The translations under genes were made by a program, and so were the position numbers. 64,000 nt of DNA from Ctenosaura bakeri. Lineage: Eukaryota; Chordata; Lepidosauria; Squamata; Iguanidae. How positions within the stretch are numbered: the stretch's first letter is position 1; each line of letters opens with the position of its first letter. This document shows, piece after piece, positions 24,728-35,877 of the stretch. Under the pieces are notes generated by a model. That model searched no databases. It had not been told where the DNA came from and saw only the letters and a program-made list of their open reading frames with translations. The stretch is from contig CAOLHI010002502.1 in assembly GCA_948474755.1 (NCBI GenBank), positions 1 through 64,000 on the forward strand, read 5' to 3'.

Positions 24728-24885
24728 GAGCGAAACACACTGGGTGATCTTGGGCAAGTCACACTCTCCCAGCCTAAGGGGAAAGTAATAGCAAAATCTT
24801 TCTGGACAATCTTGCCAGGAAAACCCTATGAGAGGGACACCATAAGTCAGAGTCAAACCAAAGACACATAATAACAAAAGCAACT
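24728..24885 (+). mobile_element. Sauria-type SINE, 5'-truncated
   Basis: It starts within the body at CACTGGGTGATCTTGGGCAAG and continues TCACACTCTCCCAGCC, then CTTGCCAGGAAAACCC, CACCATAAGTCAGAGTC and a decayed AATAACAAAAGCAAC tail. The tRNA-derived head is missing. Confidence 0.75.
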
Positions 24886-24889
24886 CCCA

Positions 24890-26240
24890 GGGGCACATTG
24901 GCCCCTTAGACAGAGAGGGCTATCCAGGCCTATGCCCACCATTATGGATCTCTCTTGCAAAGGTCATATCAGGGCTAATACAGGCCCAGAGGGCAAAAAA
25001 GTCCTAAATGGCCAGTTGTGCTCACTAGAAGCTTCTAGGACACTACTGGCCAACTGGGGCTAAAAAGCAGAGGGCACACAGTGTAGGGGATAGGCCAGGA
25101 GCCCAAAAAGGGCTTTGAGAGCCACACTTTGCCTCTCCCTCTGCTGCACATTAAGCAGGTGCTTTTCTAAGTTGCGCCTTCCGAATACATAGCAGGGAGC
25201 ACAAGCTTTCTGTGGGCTCTCTTGATCTCTGCTGAGATCCAATGTGCATGTCTGGACTGTAGGAGACTATTCTAAGCAAAGTAAGGCTCACTCACTGAGT
25301 CTTCTCCACTGACAACTGCTGCAGAAGAAAAGAGTCTGGCAAATGGTTATATTAGAAATTTGAATAGAAAGGGCTCGGTAAATTTATTTAACTATTAGTC
25401 AGTTCAAAAATCCTTTCCAATTATATGAATGTTGGATGAAAGGAAAGTTAAGCACATTCAGTTGTAATTCCATTAATCATTAATGTCGATTATCAAATTC
25501 TTATCAATGTTTAGGAAAACAGGCTTAAAAACACAACTGATACAAGGTTGCAAAAGATATAGCTTGGAAGGATTATAGCATTAAAACAGGGTTGTGTCCA
25601 GTTGTGTCCAGTTGTCTTCACTGGGTGCTGACAAGTCAAGACTAGATGTCCCTTTAACATATGATGGTAAATGTAAAAAGCAAACAAACAAACTTGTTTC
25701 TCCATCCAAAGTCTCTCCTGATCCCAGTGGCTGTCCATGACTGGGAAGAGAACAGCAGCAGCTGCTGCTGCTGGATATTGATAGAGAGAGGAAGAAGTGG
25801 GAGAGGTGATTCAGATGAAGAAGAAACAGCTGGTCTCAGCTCTGAGGGGAAGGAAAATGCTGACACATTCCATCTAGGAGTCCACTATCAGTTCTTTCCC
25901 CAACACTTGAGATCAGACACATCTTTGTCCTCTGAGCTGTCCTCACTGGTAAGCTATCCCCCATCCCTCTAGAACTACCTTTACTTCCCATCTGTGAATA
26001 AACCCATCTTGTAATAATCACCCATCTGTGGTACACCATTGAAAAAATCTGTGCTCCTAGATTTAATATTTGAGACTGAAGGTCCCAAGCCAACAACAAA
26101 GCCTTTCACAAACAAGTCTGACAAAGTTCATTCTCTATCTCTTAGCATTTCTTCTTATTTTTATTCAGGCCTTCTTAAGTGTTTTGTGTTCTTTCCAAGA
26201 CTAAGTTCTTTCTGTTTGCATTCTGATAGTACTGCATTGT
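24890..26240. other. unrecognised sequence
   Basis: No supported gene. A GCTGCTGCTGCTG run lies near 25759-25771. The overlapping frames around 25511-26099 on both strands lack recognisable domains. Confidence 0.4.
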
Positions 26241-26249
26241 GATTGTATT

Positions 26250-26425
26250 GCTTTATTTATAGCCCACCTTTCCCAAAGCTGAGATCCAAGGTTGAATAAA
26301 AAAGATACACATTTAAAGACATCAACAGACAAAGATAAACACAAAGCTGTGTCTAAAATGCCATTGGTCTGTCTACACAATTAAAACCATTGAAAACATG
26401 CCCATTTAAAACCAAAAGATTAAAG
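26250..26425 (-). mobile_element. LINE 3' tail fragment
   Basis: The reverse complement has the motif GGGAAAGGTGGGCTATAAAT followed by AAAG. This 'gaaaggNgggNtataaata' ending is characteristic of L2/CR1-like LINEs in reptiles and matches the tails at 31577 and 46030. The flanking A/T-rich part up to about 26425 is probably 3'UTR. No coding sequence remains. Confidence 0.5.
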
Positions 26426-26640
26426 TTAGCACAGCACACTAAGAAAAGACCCCACTCCCTTTAAAAAAAAAAAAAAATGTTAGTTCCCAAATCAAAAAGG
26501 AAGAGCCAGGGAAGTGTAGTGACTAGAATGTTAGACTTGGTATGACTTCAGACTGTAGCAGGGAGGATTACATATTTTAGTCCTTCTCTGCATCTACATC
26601 TCCCTGTGAAGAGGCACTTGGGACAGCTAGGAGAGGGGCT

Positions 26641-26664
26641 GGATATTCTCTCTCTCTCTCTCTA
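26641..26664. repeat. short CT microsatellite
   Basis: A run of TC dinucleotides between GGATAT and TAGTGC. No function inferred. Confidence 0.7.
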
Positions 26665-26684
26665 GTGCATCTGTTTACTGGTGT

Positions 26685-26690
26685 TTTATT
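26685..26690 (-). promoter_or_regulatory. candidate polyadenylation signal for the SLC26 gene
   Basis: The minus strand reads AATAAA here, about 500 bases downstream of the SLC26 stop codon. Other AATAAA-like words occur in this AT-rich DNA, including one in the LINE tail near 26252, so the choice is a guess without transcript data. Confidence 0.25.
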
Positions 26691-27185
26691 CTTTCCTTGG
26701 GGATTCCCCCAAAAGAATTGTCTCCCTTCTAGAGTCTGAAGCCAATACTGTCATTTCAGCATCCATTCTGTAAACAAATCTGCATCTTAATCCTCTATAT
26801 GTGTTCCCCAGCTTCACTGGATGGTACTGGATAAGTCATAACACCTCATCCTACTGAGTTGTTGTTGTGATTAAATACTGTCGTAGCCCCCATGAAAGAT
26901 GCAGATATAACTAAGTTCCTCCTTTGATGGTTGCCACCTTTCCTTCCTGGTGCTATTCCTATATCTTTAACAGCAGCCCGACTCAAAGAAAGCAAGCAGG
27001 TGAAGCTTTGTTTCCATGCCAGGAAAAGTATTATATAGCAATGCTGTCCCCATCCAGATTACAACAATCTTCCTGAATGCAAAGGCCTTCATCTTGGACT
27101 TCCAAATTTAGAATGCTGATGTAACTCACAGCTTAAAATGTATAAAGCAAGTTCCTAGTTATTACACAATGTGTTCTGCCCAGGT

Positions 27186-28802
27186 TTATAGTGGGCCTTC
27201 CAGACTTGAATCTACTAGGACATCTTGGGGTTCTGGGCTTAGAAAATCATCTCTAGCTGCTTCATTCTTCATCAATTTAGCTTGGCCATGTTGCTCAGCA
27301 AACTGCACAGCAGCATGTATACTGTGGAATGACAGCAACTCTGAATTTTCCATCCCCGTGAGCCAACCACCTGCCTGGAGCAAGTGCCGGATGGGCGGAT
27401 TACAGTTGGCTAACAACACCTGGATGCCAATCTTCTGGTAGTCTTGCCGAGTATCTTTCAGCACACTGAGCCCCACACTGTCTAGAAATTGCATGGCCCC
27501 ACAGTCAATTATTAAGGTGTGGATGTCAATGAAAGGAGCAGGGACATCTGCTGAAACCTGTGTGATGCTTGTCTTTGGGGCCTTTAGGCAGTTCAATCTA
27601 GAAGAGAAACAGTTTTCATTTTTGCCCAGGATTGCCTTTGCTTTTGCTTCAGCCTTTTTCTGCATGGCAAAAACCAGGGAAGGATCTATTCCTGTTTTCT
27701 GGAAAAGTGAACTTTTGAAGTAGTCCTTATTTGCATAGTAAAGAGAGGTATCAAAACGGAAGATCTTGATGTTTGCAATACTGGTGATCTCCTTGTAAGT
27801 GAATTGATCCTCATAGATTTCTGAATCATTCACCTTACCTAAAAGTGTGGCTCGGGGCCTCTGAGTACGGAAGATGATACAGAGGAGAGCAAAACAGACC
27901 CCTACCAAAAGGCCCAGCTCTGTAGAGATCAGTGATGAGGACAACATGGTGACCCACCAGACTACAGTGTCCATCTTGCTGATTCTCCACATCTTGGGAG
28001 TGTCAGCAAACTTCCTCAAGCCTCCCCTGAGGTTCACAATGGTAACCACCCCCAAGATACAGGTCTGCAATGAATAGAAGAGAGGGGCAATCCACAACAA
28101 CACCAGGAGCATTACAACTGAAGACACCAAGCTTGATAGCTGGGTTTGGCTTCCTGTGGACTCCTTCAGCAAGGTCTTTGTCAAGGCTGCAGAGGTAGCA
28201 AAACAAGAGAAGAAAGATGGGATCAGATTCCCCATGCCAATGGCAATCATCTCTTGGTTGGCACGGACAGGGTAGCCATGCTTCTTGCCAAATATTTCTG
28301 CCAGTGAGACAGTCATTGCAAAACCAATTATGGCAATAGGTAGAGCATCAAGTGCCAGATTTGGTAAGAGGTTCAAATCAGGAACAGCAGGTTGCTTGAA
28401 ACCAGTGGGAATGCTACCACAGATTTTGGAATTGTATCTACCATTGAAGTCAAAGAAGTAGGACAGCAGAGTTGCTACAATGACCACCAGGAGTTCCACA
28501 GGAAATGGAGCCTTCATTTTATCCCTGAAGTAGCTGTTGATCTCTTTTACTGGCACAATCAGGGCCAAAGAAATTAGGCTGGTAACTAGATCACAGATGT
28601 TGGTCTTGTCAATGTATCTGAAGATGTCAATCCATGTCAAGACAAGGGAGCCCGCTCCATCATGGCGAGGGATTTTTATCCCCAGGAGGAGATTGACTTG
28701 GGAGGTGAGGATGGTAAGGGAAGATCCAGTTACAAAGCCACTCAAAAGAGGTTCTGAAAGATATACAGATATGAAGCCCAGCTGGAAGACCCCCAGAAGT
28801 AT
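27186..28802 (-). CDS. SLC26A2-like sulfate anion transporter, last coding exon
   Basis: This exon encodes residues 203-740 and the TAA stop (27186-27188) of an SLC26 membrane anion exchanger. Members of the A1/A2 subgroup move sulfate, oxalate, chloride or bicarbonate across the plasma membrane. It opens after a clear acceptor (pyrimidine-rich TTACTTTATTTTTCAG on the minus strand) in phase 0 with ILLGVFQLGF. The remaining transmembrane segments run to about residue 513, with CFATSAALTKTLLKESTG at about 400-419 and VNLRGGLRKF near 458-467. A cytoplasmic STAS domain spans about 535-705, including IIDCGAMQFLDSVGL (633-647) and FRFDTSLYYANKDYF (550-564). The sequence is closer in motifs to SLC26A2 than to SLC26A1 (TVVWWVTMLSS, STELGLLVGVCF). 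The frame is intact. It could be SLC26A2 or a close reptile paralogue. Confidence 0.93.
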   Translation of the reverse strand: MLLGVFQLGFISVYLSEPLLSGFVTGSSLTILTSQVNLLLGIKIPRHDGAGSLVLTWIDIFRYIDKTNICDLVTSLISLALIVPVKEINSYFRDKMKAPFPVELLVVIVATLLSYFFDFNGRYNSKICGSIPTGFKQPAVPDLNLLPNLALDALPIAIIGFAMTVSLAEIFGKKHGYPVRANQEMIAIGMGNLIPSFFSCFATSAALTKTLLKESTGSQTQLSSLVSSVVMLLVLLWIAPLFYSLQTCILGVVTIVNLRGGLRKFADTPKMWRISKMDTVVWWVTMLSSSLISTELGLLVGVCFALLCIIFRTQRPRATLLGKVNDSEIYEDQFTYKEITSIANIKIFRFDTSLYYANKDYFKSSLFQKTGIDPSLVFAMQKKAEAKAKAILGKNENCFSSRLNCLKAPKTSITQVSADVPAPFIDIHTLIIDCGAMQFLDSVGLSVLKDTRQDYQKIGIQVLLANCNPPIRHLLQAGGWLTGMENSELLSFHSIHAAVQFAEQHGQAKLMKNEAARDDFLSPEPQDVLVDSSLEGPL

Positions 28803-30498
28803 CTGAAAAATAAAGTAAGTTGGATCCATAAATCATAATTCTAGGCACAATGAGCAAAGAATAGATATCACTTGTATTTTTTCTTGGTATCCTCTCTCAT
28901 ATAAGAAAATCTTATTTGTGATGGGCAACTGTTCTCAGAACTAGTTCAAAATACAGCTTGATAAAAGTATTATGAAAAACAACCATCAAGATAGTTGTCT
29001 TGCAAGGGGTCCTAGACTCAATTTTTGATTTCTCTGCAGGTTGGCCTTGCAAGAACTGTCTAAAACCCTAGACTACCAGTCATTGACAGTGCTGACAATA
29101 TAGAAGAGCTCTCTTGCACCCTGGTCTCACTTGTGGACTTTCCAGAGGCATCTGGTGACTGGTACTGGAGCAGAATGATAGGCCTTTGGTCTGATCCTGC
29201 TTAGGTTCCTAAGCAAGCTAGGTAGACTAATAACCTGAATCAATATAAGACTCCTTCAGCACATTCCTGAATTAGAAAGAATGTTGTTGCTGATTGTGGG
29301 ATGGTTAACACTCATGCACCTAATCACTTAATAGTTCATCACCTCATTCAGCCTTATGTGTGGACTGGACCCCCTTGAAAAGCACTGAAGTTGAAGTGAT
29401 ATGAGCTGATGCCCTAGATGGTGTTCAGTGGTGTTTCATCTCTTACTCAAGTCACCAATTGGTGCTATTATCATCAAGTGTAGGAAATGTGTGTGTGCAT
29501 TAAGGATGTAAAGAATGTTTGTGCATTTTCTCATGTTTGATGAGAAAGGGTCTTGAACACATCAGGACACCCCATCCAGAAATTGGTCAACCACTTGGAA
29601 GATTTTTCTTTTTTTGCATTTCAGAACCATTTTTGTGCAAAATATCCTACTTGTGAAAATGAAAAAAAAATCCAAAGCCCATTATTGTGAAAAATTGCTG
29701 GAAAATGGGTAAATAAATGAAAATACTTGTGATCTTGCCTAGTGGAGAGAAAACACCTAAATTCTTCATTCTCATAGGCAAGAATGAAGCAAGACTTGAA
29801 TTCAAGACTGAAATGCAAAATATCTCTATTTTAAAAGCATTTCTTGTGATTAATACCTGAGAGTAACAACATTATCACACACTTTTAAAATGGTTCCATG
29901 AGAATGCCATTTAAACATTTTTGGTAGCTGTAGTGTGCCAGAACAATGAACTAAATAGGTATATAGGATGCTCCACAGACAAAAAAATATGGTTGGGATA
30001 CTGCACTACAGAAATCTATTGCAAAGTTCTGGAGGCAGAGATATGCTACATCTCCCCTCTCACTCTCCTCCAGGACACATCATTTAGGTGCTACAGTACC
30101 CACTCCACAGCTGTTTACTGGCCAGTGGAGAGAGGGCACTGGAGAAACATCTGGCAGTGTTCCTATTGTCAGACATAGAATGCTGACATCACCCACTAAG
30201 TTCTCTGGTGGGCCTCCCAATAAATGATATCCCTGCTTCTGCTACTGTAGATGAAGCAACATCTTAAGAAAGCCTGTGGAGGCAGAGTTGCCCATTCATC
30301 ATTTAAAGCCAAAATAGCCAACAACTAAAAGAGAAACTTGTGTGTAAGGCAGTGCAAGGCATTCTGTTCACTCAGAGAGCATTTTTGGCTACTGAGGAAG
30401 TGGCATTGACTCTTCAGTCTGAGAGTTCAAGAGAGTTAAGAGTCCTGATTATTAAGAAGATAGTCATATGCAGGCTTGTTTCTAACATGTTATCTTAC
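28803..30498 (-). other. intron of the SLC26A2-like gene
   Basis: A phase-0 intron of about 1.7 kb. The donor on the minus strand is CAG followed by GTAAGATA (30498 downward); the acceptor is TTTTTCAG ending at 28803. It interrupts the protein after Tyr-Gln at residues 201-202, the position where SLC26A1 and SLC26A2 are split. A dispersed reptile repeat fragment may lie at about 29110-29215, and a hairpin-family fragment related to 57700-57905 at about 30050-30200. No other coding sequence was seen in it. Confidence 0.9.
29110..29215 (+). repeat. dispersed repeat fragment in the SLC26 intron
   Basis: The phrase CTTGTGGACTTTCCAGAGGC, then CTGGTGACTGGTACTGGAGC, and GGCCTTTGGTCTGATCC matches a pattern frequently seen in reptile genomes near the 3' end of a retroposon. 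The family was not resolved. Confidence 0.4.
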
Positions 30499-31104
30499 CT
30501 GATATAGTCCAACTAAAAATGTTAAGGCAGTTGCCACACTAATAGCATAGCAACTTTTGTCACAGAATGCTGTCGCATTCAGCGTGGCATTAGCAACTCC
30601 ATCAACATCGGTGTCCAAGTCATATCCTGCTAGCTGCAGCTGCCGATTTACTGATTCCCCAATCATCAGGCACAGGACCCCGAAAGACCCCACACAATTA
30701 TGGCGTGAGGTAGCCATGGCAAAGTAGATAATGGCGCAGAAGAAGTTGGTATAGAGCCCATAAACGGGATCCTGGCTAGCGAGAAGGGCATAAGAGATTG
30801 ACTGTGGAATGGCCACTATTCCAACCAGTAAGCCTGAGATGATGTCACCAAGCAGTTGTTTCTTGATATTGTAGCGTGGAAGCCACTCTATTACAGGGAA
30901 CAGCTTGAGGAAGAAGCTGAGGATACTTTGTTGGTCACACTTGCAGCTGTCTTTGGCTTTCTTGAGAAGTTTCTTGACACCAAGGTCTGGTGTTTCGTAC
31001 TCTTCAAGCTTGACAGGTACATAAGGAAAAGATGGCTGTGATGAGGGTGAGCTTGGCATATCAGTGCTCTGCTCACACTGCAGTGTGGTAATGTCATTCT
31101 CCAT
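30499..31104 (-). CDS. SLC26A2-like sulfate anion transporter, first coding exon
   Basis: The exon encodes residues 1-202. The start is the ATG at 31104 because it sits in a strong Kozak context (GAGGCCATGG) 13 bases after a splice acceptor; the upstream in-frame ATG at 31149 lies in the intron. The N-terminus is cytoplasmic and polar (1-60). Then come FPVIEWLPRYNIKKQLLGDI (69-88), transmembrane segments, and the SLC26 signature PVYGLYTNFFCAIIYF (113-128) with ATSRH (131-135). Two NAT glycosylation sequons (Asn172, Asn176) lie in the extracellular loop before CDKSCYAI. Compared with human SLC26A2, ATSRH replaces GTSRH and ASQDP replaces AGQEP. The exon ends at a GTAAG donor. With the downstream exon the protein totals 740 residues, close to SLC26A2. 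Confidence 0.92.
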
Positions 31105-31117
31105 GGCCTCAAGGCAG
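31105..31117 (-). other. 5'UTR start of coding exon, with splice acceptor
   Basis: On the minus strand, TTCTTGTTTTCCCTTTAG ends at 31118, immediately before CTGCCTTGAGGCC and the ATG. This is a textbook acceptor with a pyrimidine tract. It implies at least one non-coding upstream exon beyond 31140, as in other SLC26A1/A2 genes. That exon and the promoter could not be located. Confidence 0.75.
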
Positions 31118-31576
31118 CTAAAGGGAAAACAAGAATGTAGGTTACTCATTGGAATATGCTACTGATAGACAAATCACAGAGGGACTTTTATCCACCTTAC
31201 ATGCATTTTTTTTTCACACAGGGGAAGATTACAATTACAGCAACTCACTCAAAAAACATAAAAATTCAAGGATGATGGTGTTTTGAAGCATAAAATCTCC
31301 TGCTGTATAATTGATTAAGCCATTTGTTATATAGAAAGATCCAGTCTTCAATAATAAACTTTATGCAATTTCATAATATGCCTACCCCAGCAGCTGTAGA
31401 ACAATATGAATCAAACTGTTTTGACAATCTGTGATTGCCTTTTCACTAGTTAATCCAGATATCATTTTCAGTGGCTGATTGCTGTTTTGTCCAGTTTCAC
31501 TCATTTTTGTTTTGGTGTCACTCACAGAAACAATAACATTTGAAAATAACTGTAATTGTGACTAATAATTTGATGG

Positions 31577-31577
31577 C

Positions 31578-31608
<31 letters not shown>

Positions 31609-31830
31609 CATCATCATCATCATCATCATCATCTTTATTTATACCCCACTTTTCTCCTCTAAACAACTCAAAGTGGCTTACAAATCTTAAAAGAAAACAT
31701 AGTTAAAACTATGGCATACAAAAGTTAAAATATTAAATGAACAATAGTAGTTAAAAACAATATTAAAATACATATTAAAAACAACATACAAATGACAATT
31801 AAAATAACCAGCACCTTTCTTCATACTAAT
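31577..31830 (-). mobile_element. L2/CR1-like LINE 3' tail with ATT/ATC microsatellite
   Basis: A (TTA)n then (TCA)n tract (31577-31632) abuts TTTATTTATACCCCAC and TTTTCTCCTCTAAACAAC. On the minus strand this reads GAGGAGAAAAGTGGGG, then TATAAATAAA, then a (GAT)n/(AAT)n tail, the usual end of an L2-like LINE. The A/T-rich stretch to about 31830 is probably its 3'UTR. No ORF survives. Confidence 0.65.
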
Positions 31831-31889
31831 TATGTATTAAATTTTATATTAATATCTATTAAATAATTGGTACTAGGATTTCTTTTTGT

Positions 31890-32868
31890 AATTGATTGGA
31901 GATCTCAAGTTACTTGTAAATAACACACCTATACCAGACAAGACAGAGGTGCTTCAGGCTAAAGGGAGATGTTCCTGTGCAGTCGAAACACACATCAGGA
32001 AATAGGGATTCAGCCTGTTCTGGATGGGCTGACACTGCCCCTGAAATCTCAGGTTTGTAGCTTGGGCATGCTTTTGGACTCAGATCTCAGCCTGGAGGCC
32101 CAGCTGAAATTGGTGTGTCAGCTGTGCCTGTACCTTAAGACATCAGATGTGGCTATGGTGACACATGCTTTGATTACATCCCATTTGGATCAGTTTAACA
32201 CACTCTACACAAGGCTGCCTTTGGAAATTGTTCATAAATTTCAGTGGGCCCAAAATGCTGCAATTCGTTTGTTGAAACAGCTCCACTGGTTGCTGATCTG
32301 TTTTCAGGCAGAATGCAAAGTTCTGGCTATGACCTTTATAGTCTTAAATTGCTTGAGCCTAGACTATCTGAAAAACTGTATTTCCCTGTATGAACCTGCC
32401 TGTGCTCTAAGATCTACAGAAGAAGACTTTCTCTCAGTCCCACCACCATCTTAGGCATGTTTGGTGAGGACGTGAGAGACAGCCTTCTCAACGGCTGCTT
32501 CCAACTTATGGAATTCCCTTCCCCAGGAGGTCCAGCTGGTCCCCTCCCTGCTGTCTTTTTGCTAGCAGGTAAAGATCTTTTTATTTAAGGAAATTTTTGG
32601 TTTTTCGTATATTGAGGCAAGTAGGTCTTTTAATGGAGGTGTAGTATTTTTATTTTATTATGTTTTAAACATCTTTGTAATCCTATTTTTAATTTGTGTT
32701 TTCAACTTGTGCTTTTTAAATCAAAGTTTAGTTTAATCGTGTTTTAAAATTTGTACCAAGAATTTTTGTTTTTGCTTTGGTAAATGTATTGTGCATTTAA
32801 AACATATACTACCTTGAATTACATGTTGGGAGAAAGGCAGGATATTAAATAAATACACACACACACAC
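31890..32868 (+). mobile_element. L2-like LINE, RT C-terminal end and 3'UTR
   Basis: The plus-strand frame at about 31969-32454 contains VCSLGMLLDSDLSLEAQLK, VTHALITSHLDQFNTLYTRL, FQWAQNAAIRLLKQ and LHWLLICFQAECKVLAMTF. These are hallmark blocks of the C-terminal RT region of L2/CR1-clade LINEs (LGVLLDSDL, ALVTSRLDYCNALY, LQNAAARL, LHWLPV). Past the stop come a decayed coding stretch near 32480-32560 and a 3'UTR ending GAGAAAGGCAGGATATTAAA with an ACAC tail near 32868. The catalytic RT core is missing. It is a fossil, not a host gene. Confidence 0.8.
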
Positions 32869-32869
32869 C

Positions 32870-33678
32870 CCAATTGTACCTTCATCCATAAACCTTTGTC
32901 AGCCATTCAGAAAAGCTAGAAATATGATTTTTAAAAAATGTGATAACCATCAGTTTGGATCACTATTTCATTGACAGCTCTCTGATTTTAATGCCTTTGG
33001 AATAAAAAGGGGGGGACCTCACATAGGCCACATTTTTAAACCCTGACAACTAAATGTTCCTGTTCTAAACTACACGATTATACAAGATTATTTGGTTCTT
33101 CACTAATTACTGTATCCTGAAATCACTGTGGATAAAGTTGCACTACATCTTTCCAAGGTTTTCTGCATGTGATGTAATATGTCTGCTACAGATCAACAAG
33201 CAGTGGGGATAAATAAAGTGGCTACATGAATATCTTATCTATCATCAGCTGATGTTAAAGATCTTCATGGATTCTGACACTGGTAAGCATTCTATTAATA
33301 TTGTTTTACACATTAAATTCTTTCTTATCTCATAAGAGGGCATCGTGAGGCATGCAGTTAATTATCTGAGTTTGGCTGAGGCTGTGGAAGTGGCCACTGG
33401 CATGAATAGTCCCTCAGATGGAAAGCTGATGGGATCTCATATAGAAGCTGGTTATGGAGTGGGGGGAGGGAGGGGGGAGAGAGAGAGAGAGAGAGATGCT
33501 GTTTGCATAGATTCAGTGTTCTTATTTACTTGATTACATAGCTAATCATACCTAATAAAATATTGAAATATTCATACATAATCAAATATGATTTATTTTG
33601 AAATTCAGGCTCCTTTAACCTTTTCATTTCTTTCTTGGCGGGGAGATCTTTCCATTATTGCCCAGATGCAAATATATA
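32870..33678. other. unrecognised sequence with a GA tract
   Basis: No gene. A G-rich and (GA)n run lies at about 33461-33497. Confidence 0.5.
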
Positions 33679-35481
33679 CACATTCTATATAACTTTTTTT
33701 TTTTAGAAATATTTTTATTAAAGTTTAAAGTGAAAATAAAAATCCTTCCCCACTTCCAAGCTTTTTTCTTTTTTTCCAGTTGAGTCTGCTTATTTACATT
33801 CTATTCATACATAGTTTCTTTTCAAAAGGTAATCTTATATTGTTACATCTTACATTGTTACATTGCTGCTTTGTTACATTGCCTTATTACATTGTTGCCT
33901 TGTATTATATACAATCTTGCTTTATTCTTTTCTTATTACTGTATCTTTATCCAATTTAAGACTTCTCTCCATTCCCTTTCAAAGTTCTGGGTAGACTTAT
34001 TTTTCAGTGAAAAAGTTAGCTTTTCTATCTCTATCATATCCAGAACTTTTAATTTCCATTCTTTTATATCAACATAGTTCCTTTCTTTCCAATATTGTGC
34101 ATATGTCAATCTTGCAGCAGTTATCAAATATAACAATGTCTTCTGATGACATCTTATCTCTCTTTGTTGCCCCAACATATTTAACAAATAAAACTCTGGC
34201 TTCATTTCAAAATTTAAATTGTAAATTCTTTGAATTTCATCATGTATTTCCTTCCAAAATTTCCTTGCTATCTTACAGGTCCACCACATATGAAAAAACG
34301 ACCCCATCTTTTCATCACATTTCCAACATCTTTCATTTCCATTTTTAGTTATTTTCTGCAACCTTTCAGGTGTCATATACCATCTGTGTAGCATTTTATA
34401 AAAGTTTTCTCTTAGATTTAAACTTGGTGTAAATTTTATGTCTGTTTTCCATGCCCTCACCCATGTATTCAACTCAATTGGATGTCCAATATTTTGTGCC
34501 TATCTAACCATATTACCTTTAACAGTTTCTGATTCCATTTCTCTTCGCAACAGTAGTTTATAGAATTTGGAGATTCTCTTCTTTTGGTCCTCCTTCATCA
34601 ATAAATCTAATTCATTTTCTATTCTTTCAAATCCATATAATTTTTGATCCATTTTAAATCTCTCTTTAGGTTGTCTCCATGGGAACCAATTAAATTCACA
34701 TCCCAAAGCCTTTAGTTCTTCTTCTGTGTGCATTCTTAGCTTATCCCCTTCCCATTTCAATAAATCTTGACAGGTTAGTAAATTTCCTTGTTTTTTTAGG
34801 ACAATTTTATGTGTTTCTTGACGTGAGGTCCAAATCAGAAGTCCTCTATAAAAGTTATGCTTTATTTGTAACCACACTTTCAATAATGTCTTTCGAATAC
34901 AATGATTATTAAACTCTTTATTCACTATTATTTTGTCATAACATAAGTATCCGTGCCATCCAAACCTATTATTAATTCCTTCCAGTTCTCTACATGTTGT
35001 ATTTTCTACATGTATCCAATCTTTAATTAAATCTAAACAGCATGTTTGATAATAGGTTTTTAGTGATGGCACATCAAATCCTCCTCTCTCTTTTGCATCT
35101 TTTGAACCTAATTCTTGTTTTTTTTTTTTCCCTGCCAAATAAACTTTCTTAATTCTTTCCCCCATTCTTTAAAAATCTTTTATCTTCCTATTATTGGTAA
35201 GTTCTGAAAGAGAAACATAAGCTTTGGTAATAAAGACATTTTAAAAGAATTTATCCTTCCCAGGAGAGACAAATTAAAATGCACCCATCTTTCCATTTCA
35301 CATTTAATCTCCTTCCATATCTTTAAGTAATTGTTATCAAACAATTCTTGATTTTTGTTTATGATTATGATACCTAAATATTTTACTTTCTTAGTAATTT
35401 GATATCCTGATCTTCTCTCCAGGTCTGCTTGTTCTTTTTTTGTCATATTTAATGTCATCACCATCACATTCTATATAACTT
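33679..35481 (-). mobile_element. 5'-truncated L1 LINE with 17-bp target-site duplication
   Basis: The insert 33696-35464 is flanked by identical copies of CACATTCTATATAACTT (33679-33695 and 35465-35481). It begins on the plus strand with a T tract, the poly-A end of a minus-strand L1. The coding remnant starts after the RT active site (frames at 35180-35467, 34500-35165 and 33936-34472) and keeps the C-terminal knuckle CWKCDEKMGSFFHMWWTC near 34280-34335. One frameshift lies near 35170 and one in-frame stop near 34500. Catalytic RT and endonuclease are absent. The clean duplication suggests a fairly young insertion. Confidence 0.95.
33936..35467 (-). pseudogene. L1 ORF2 C-terminal region, broken
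   Basis: This is the coding part of the L1 above, downstream of the RT catalytic centre. It reads VKYLGIIIINKNQELFDNN, then FNLSLLGRINSFKMSLLPK, and ends in NFEREWREVLNWIKIQ. It aligns by eye with both other L1 copies in the window and is closest to the one at 42274-43124. Confidence 0.85.
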
Positions 35482-35875
35482 ACAGATGGAGATGGAAGAG
35501 CTTTCCATTCCTTCTCCCCCACAGACCAGAAGTCTTTTATTCCCACATATTCCTAGATAACATCCTGTTTGTTACACCTTCCTGATATCCAATAGCCTTC
35601 CCTCTCGGCACCCCAACTTCTTCCAAAGTTAACTTTTTCTTGACTTTTCTACCCACAATATCTTCTGAGAAATGCTGTGTGATTGTCCTGAAGCTACTTC
35701 ACAGCTACAAAAATGTATGTACCTTATGTATAATTTGTAGTTTATTTATGTATTTATTGCCATGCTCTGTGGCCAGGAGTACTGAGATTCTTGGATGAAT
35801 CTACAAACAAAATGGAAAAGGCATAGTCCATTCCAAGGAAGAGTATTATTTTCCTCATAGATATGATTTGTTTGT
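35482..35875. other. unrecognised sequence
   Basis: No gene or repeat recognised between the L1 and the SINE cluster, apart from short A/T runs. Confidence 0.4.
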
Positions 35876-35877
35876 TC

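Noticed and set aside
31105..31149. Upstream ATG at 31149 as the SLC26 start
   Set aside because: It lies across a strong splice acceptor pyrimidine tract; the downstream ATG at 31104 has the Kozak context.
31969..32454. 161-residue plus-strand frame as a possible gene
   Set aside because: Its motifs (LLDSDLSLEAQ, ALITSHLDQFNTLY, LHWLL) are those of an L2/CR1-type LINE reverse transcriptase C-terminus.
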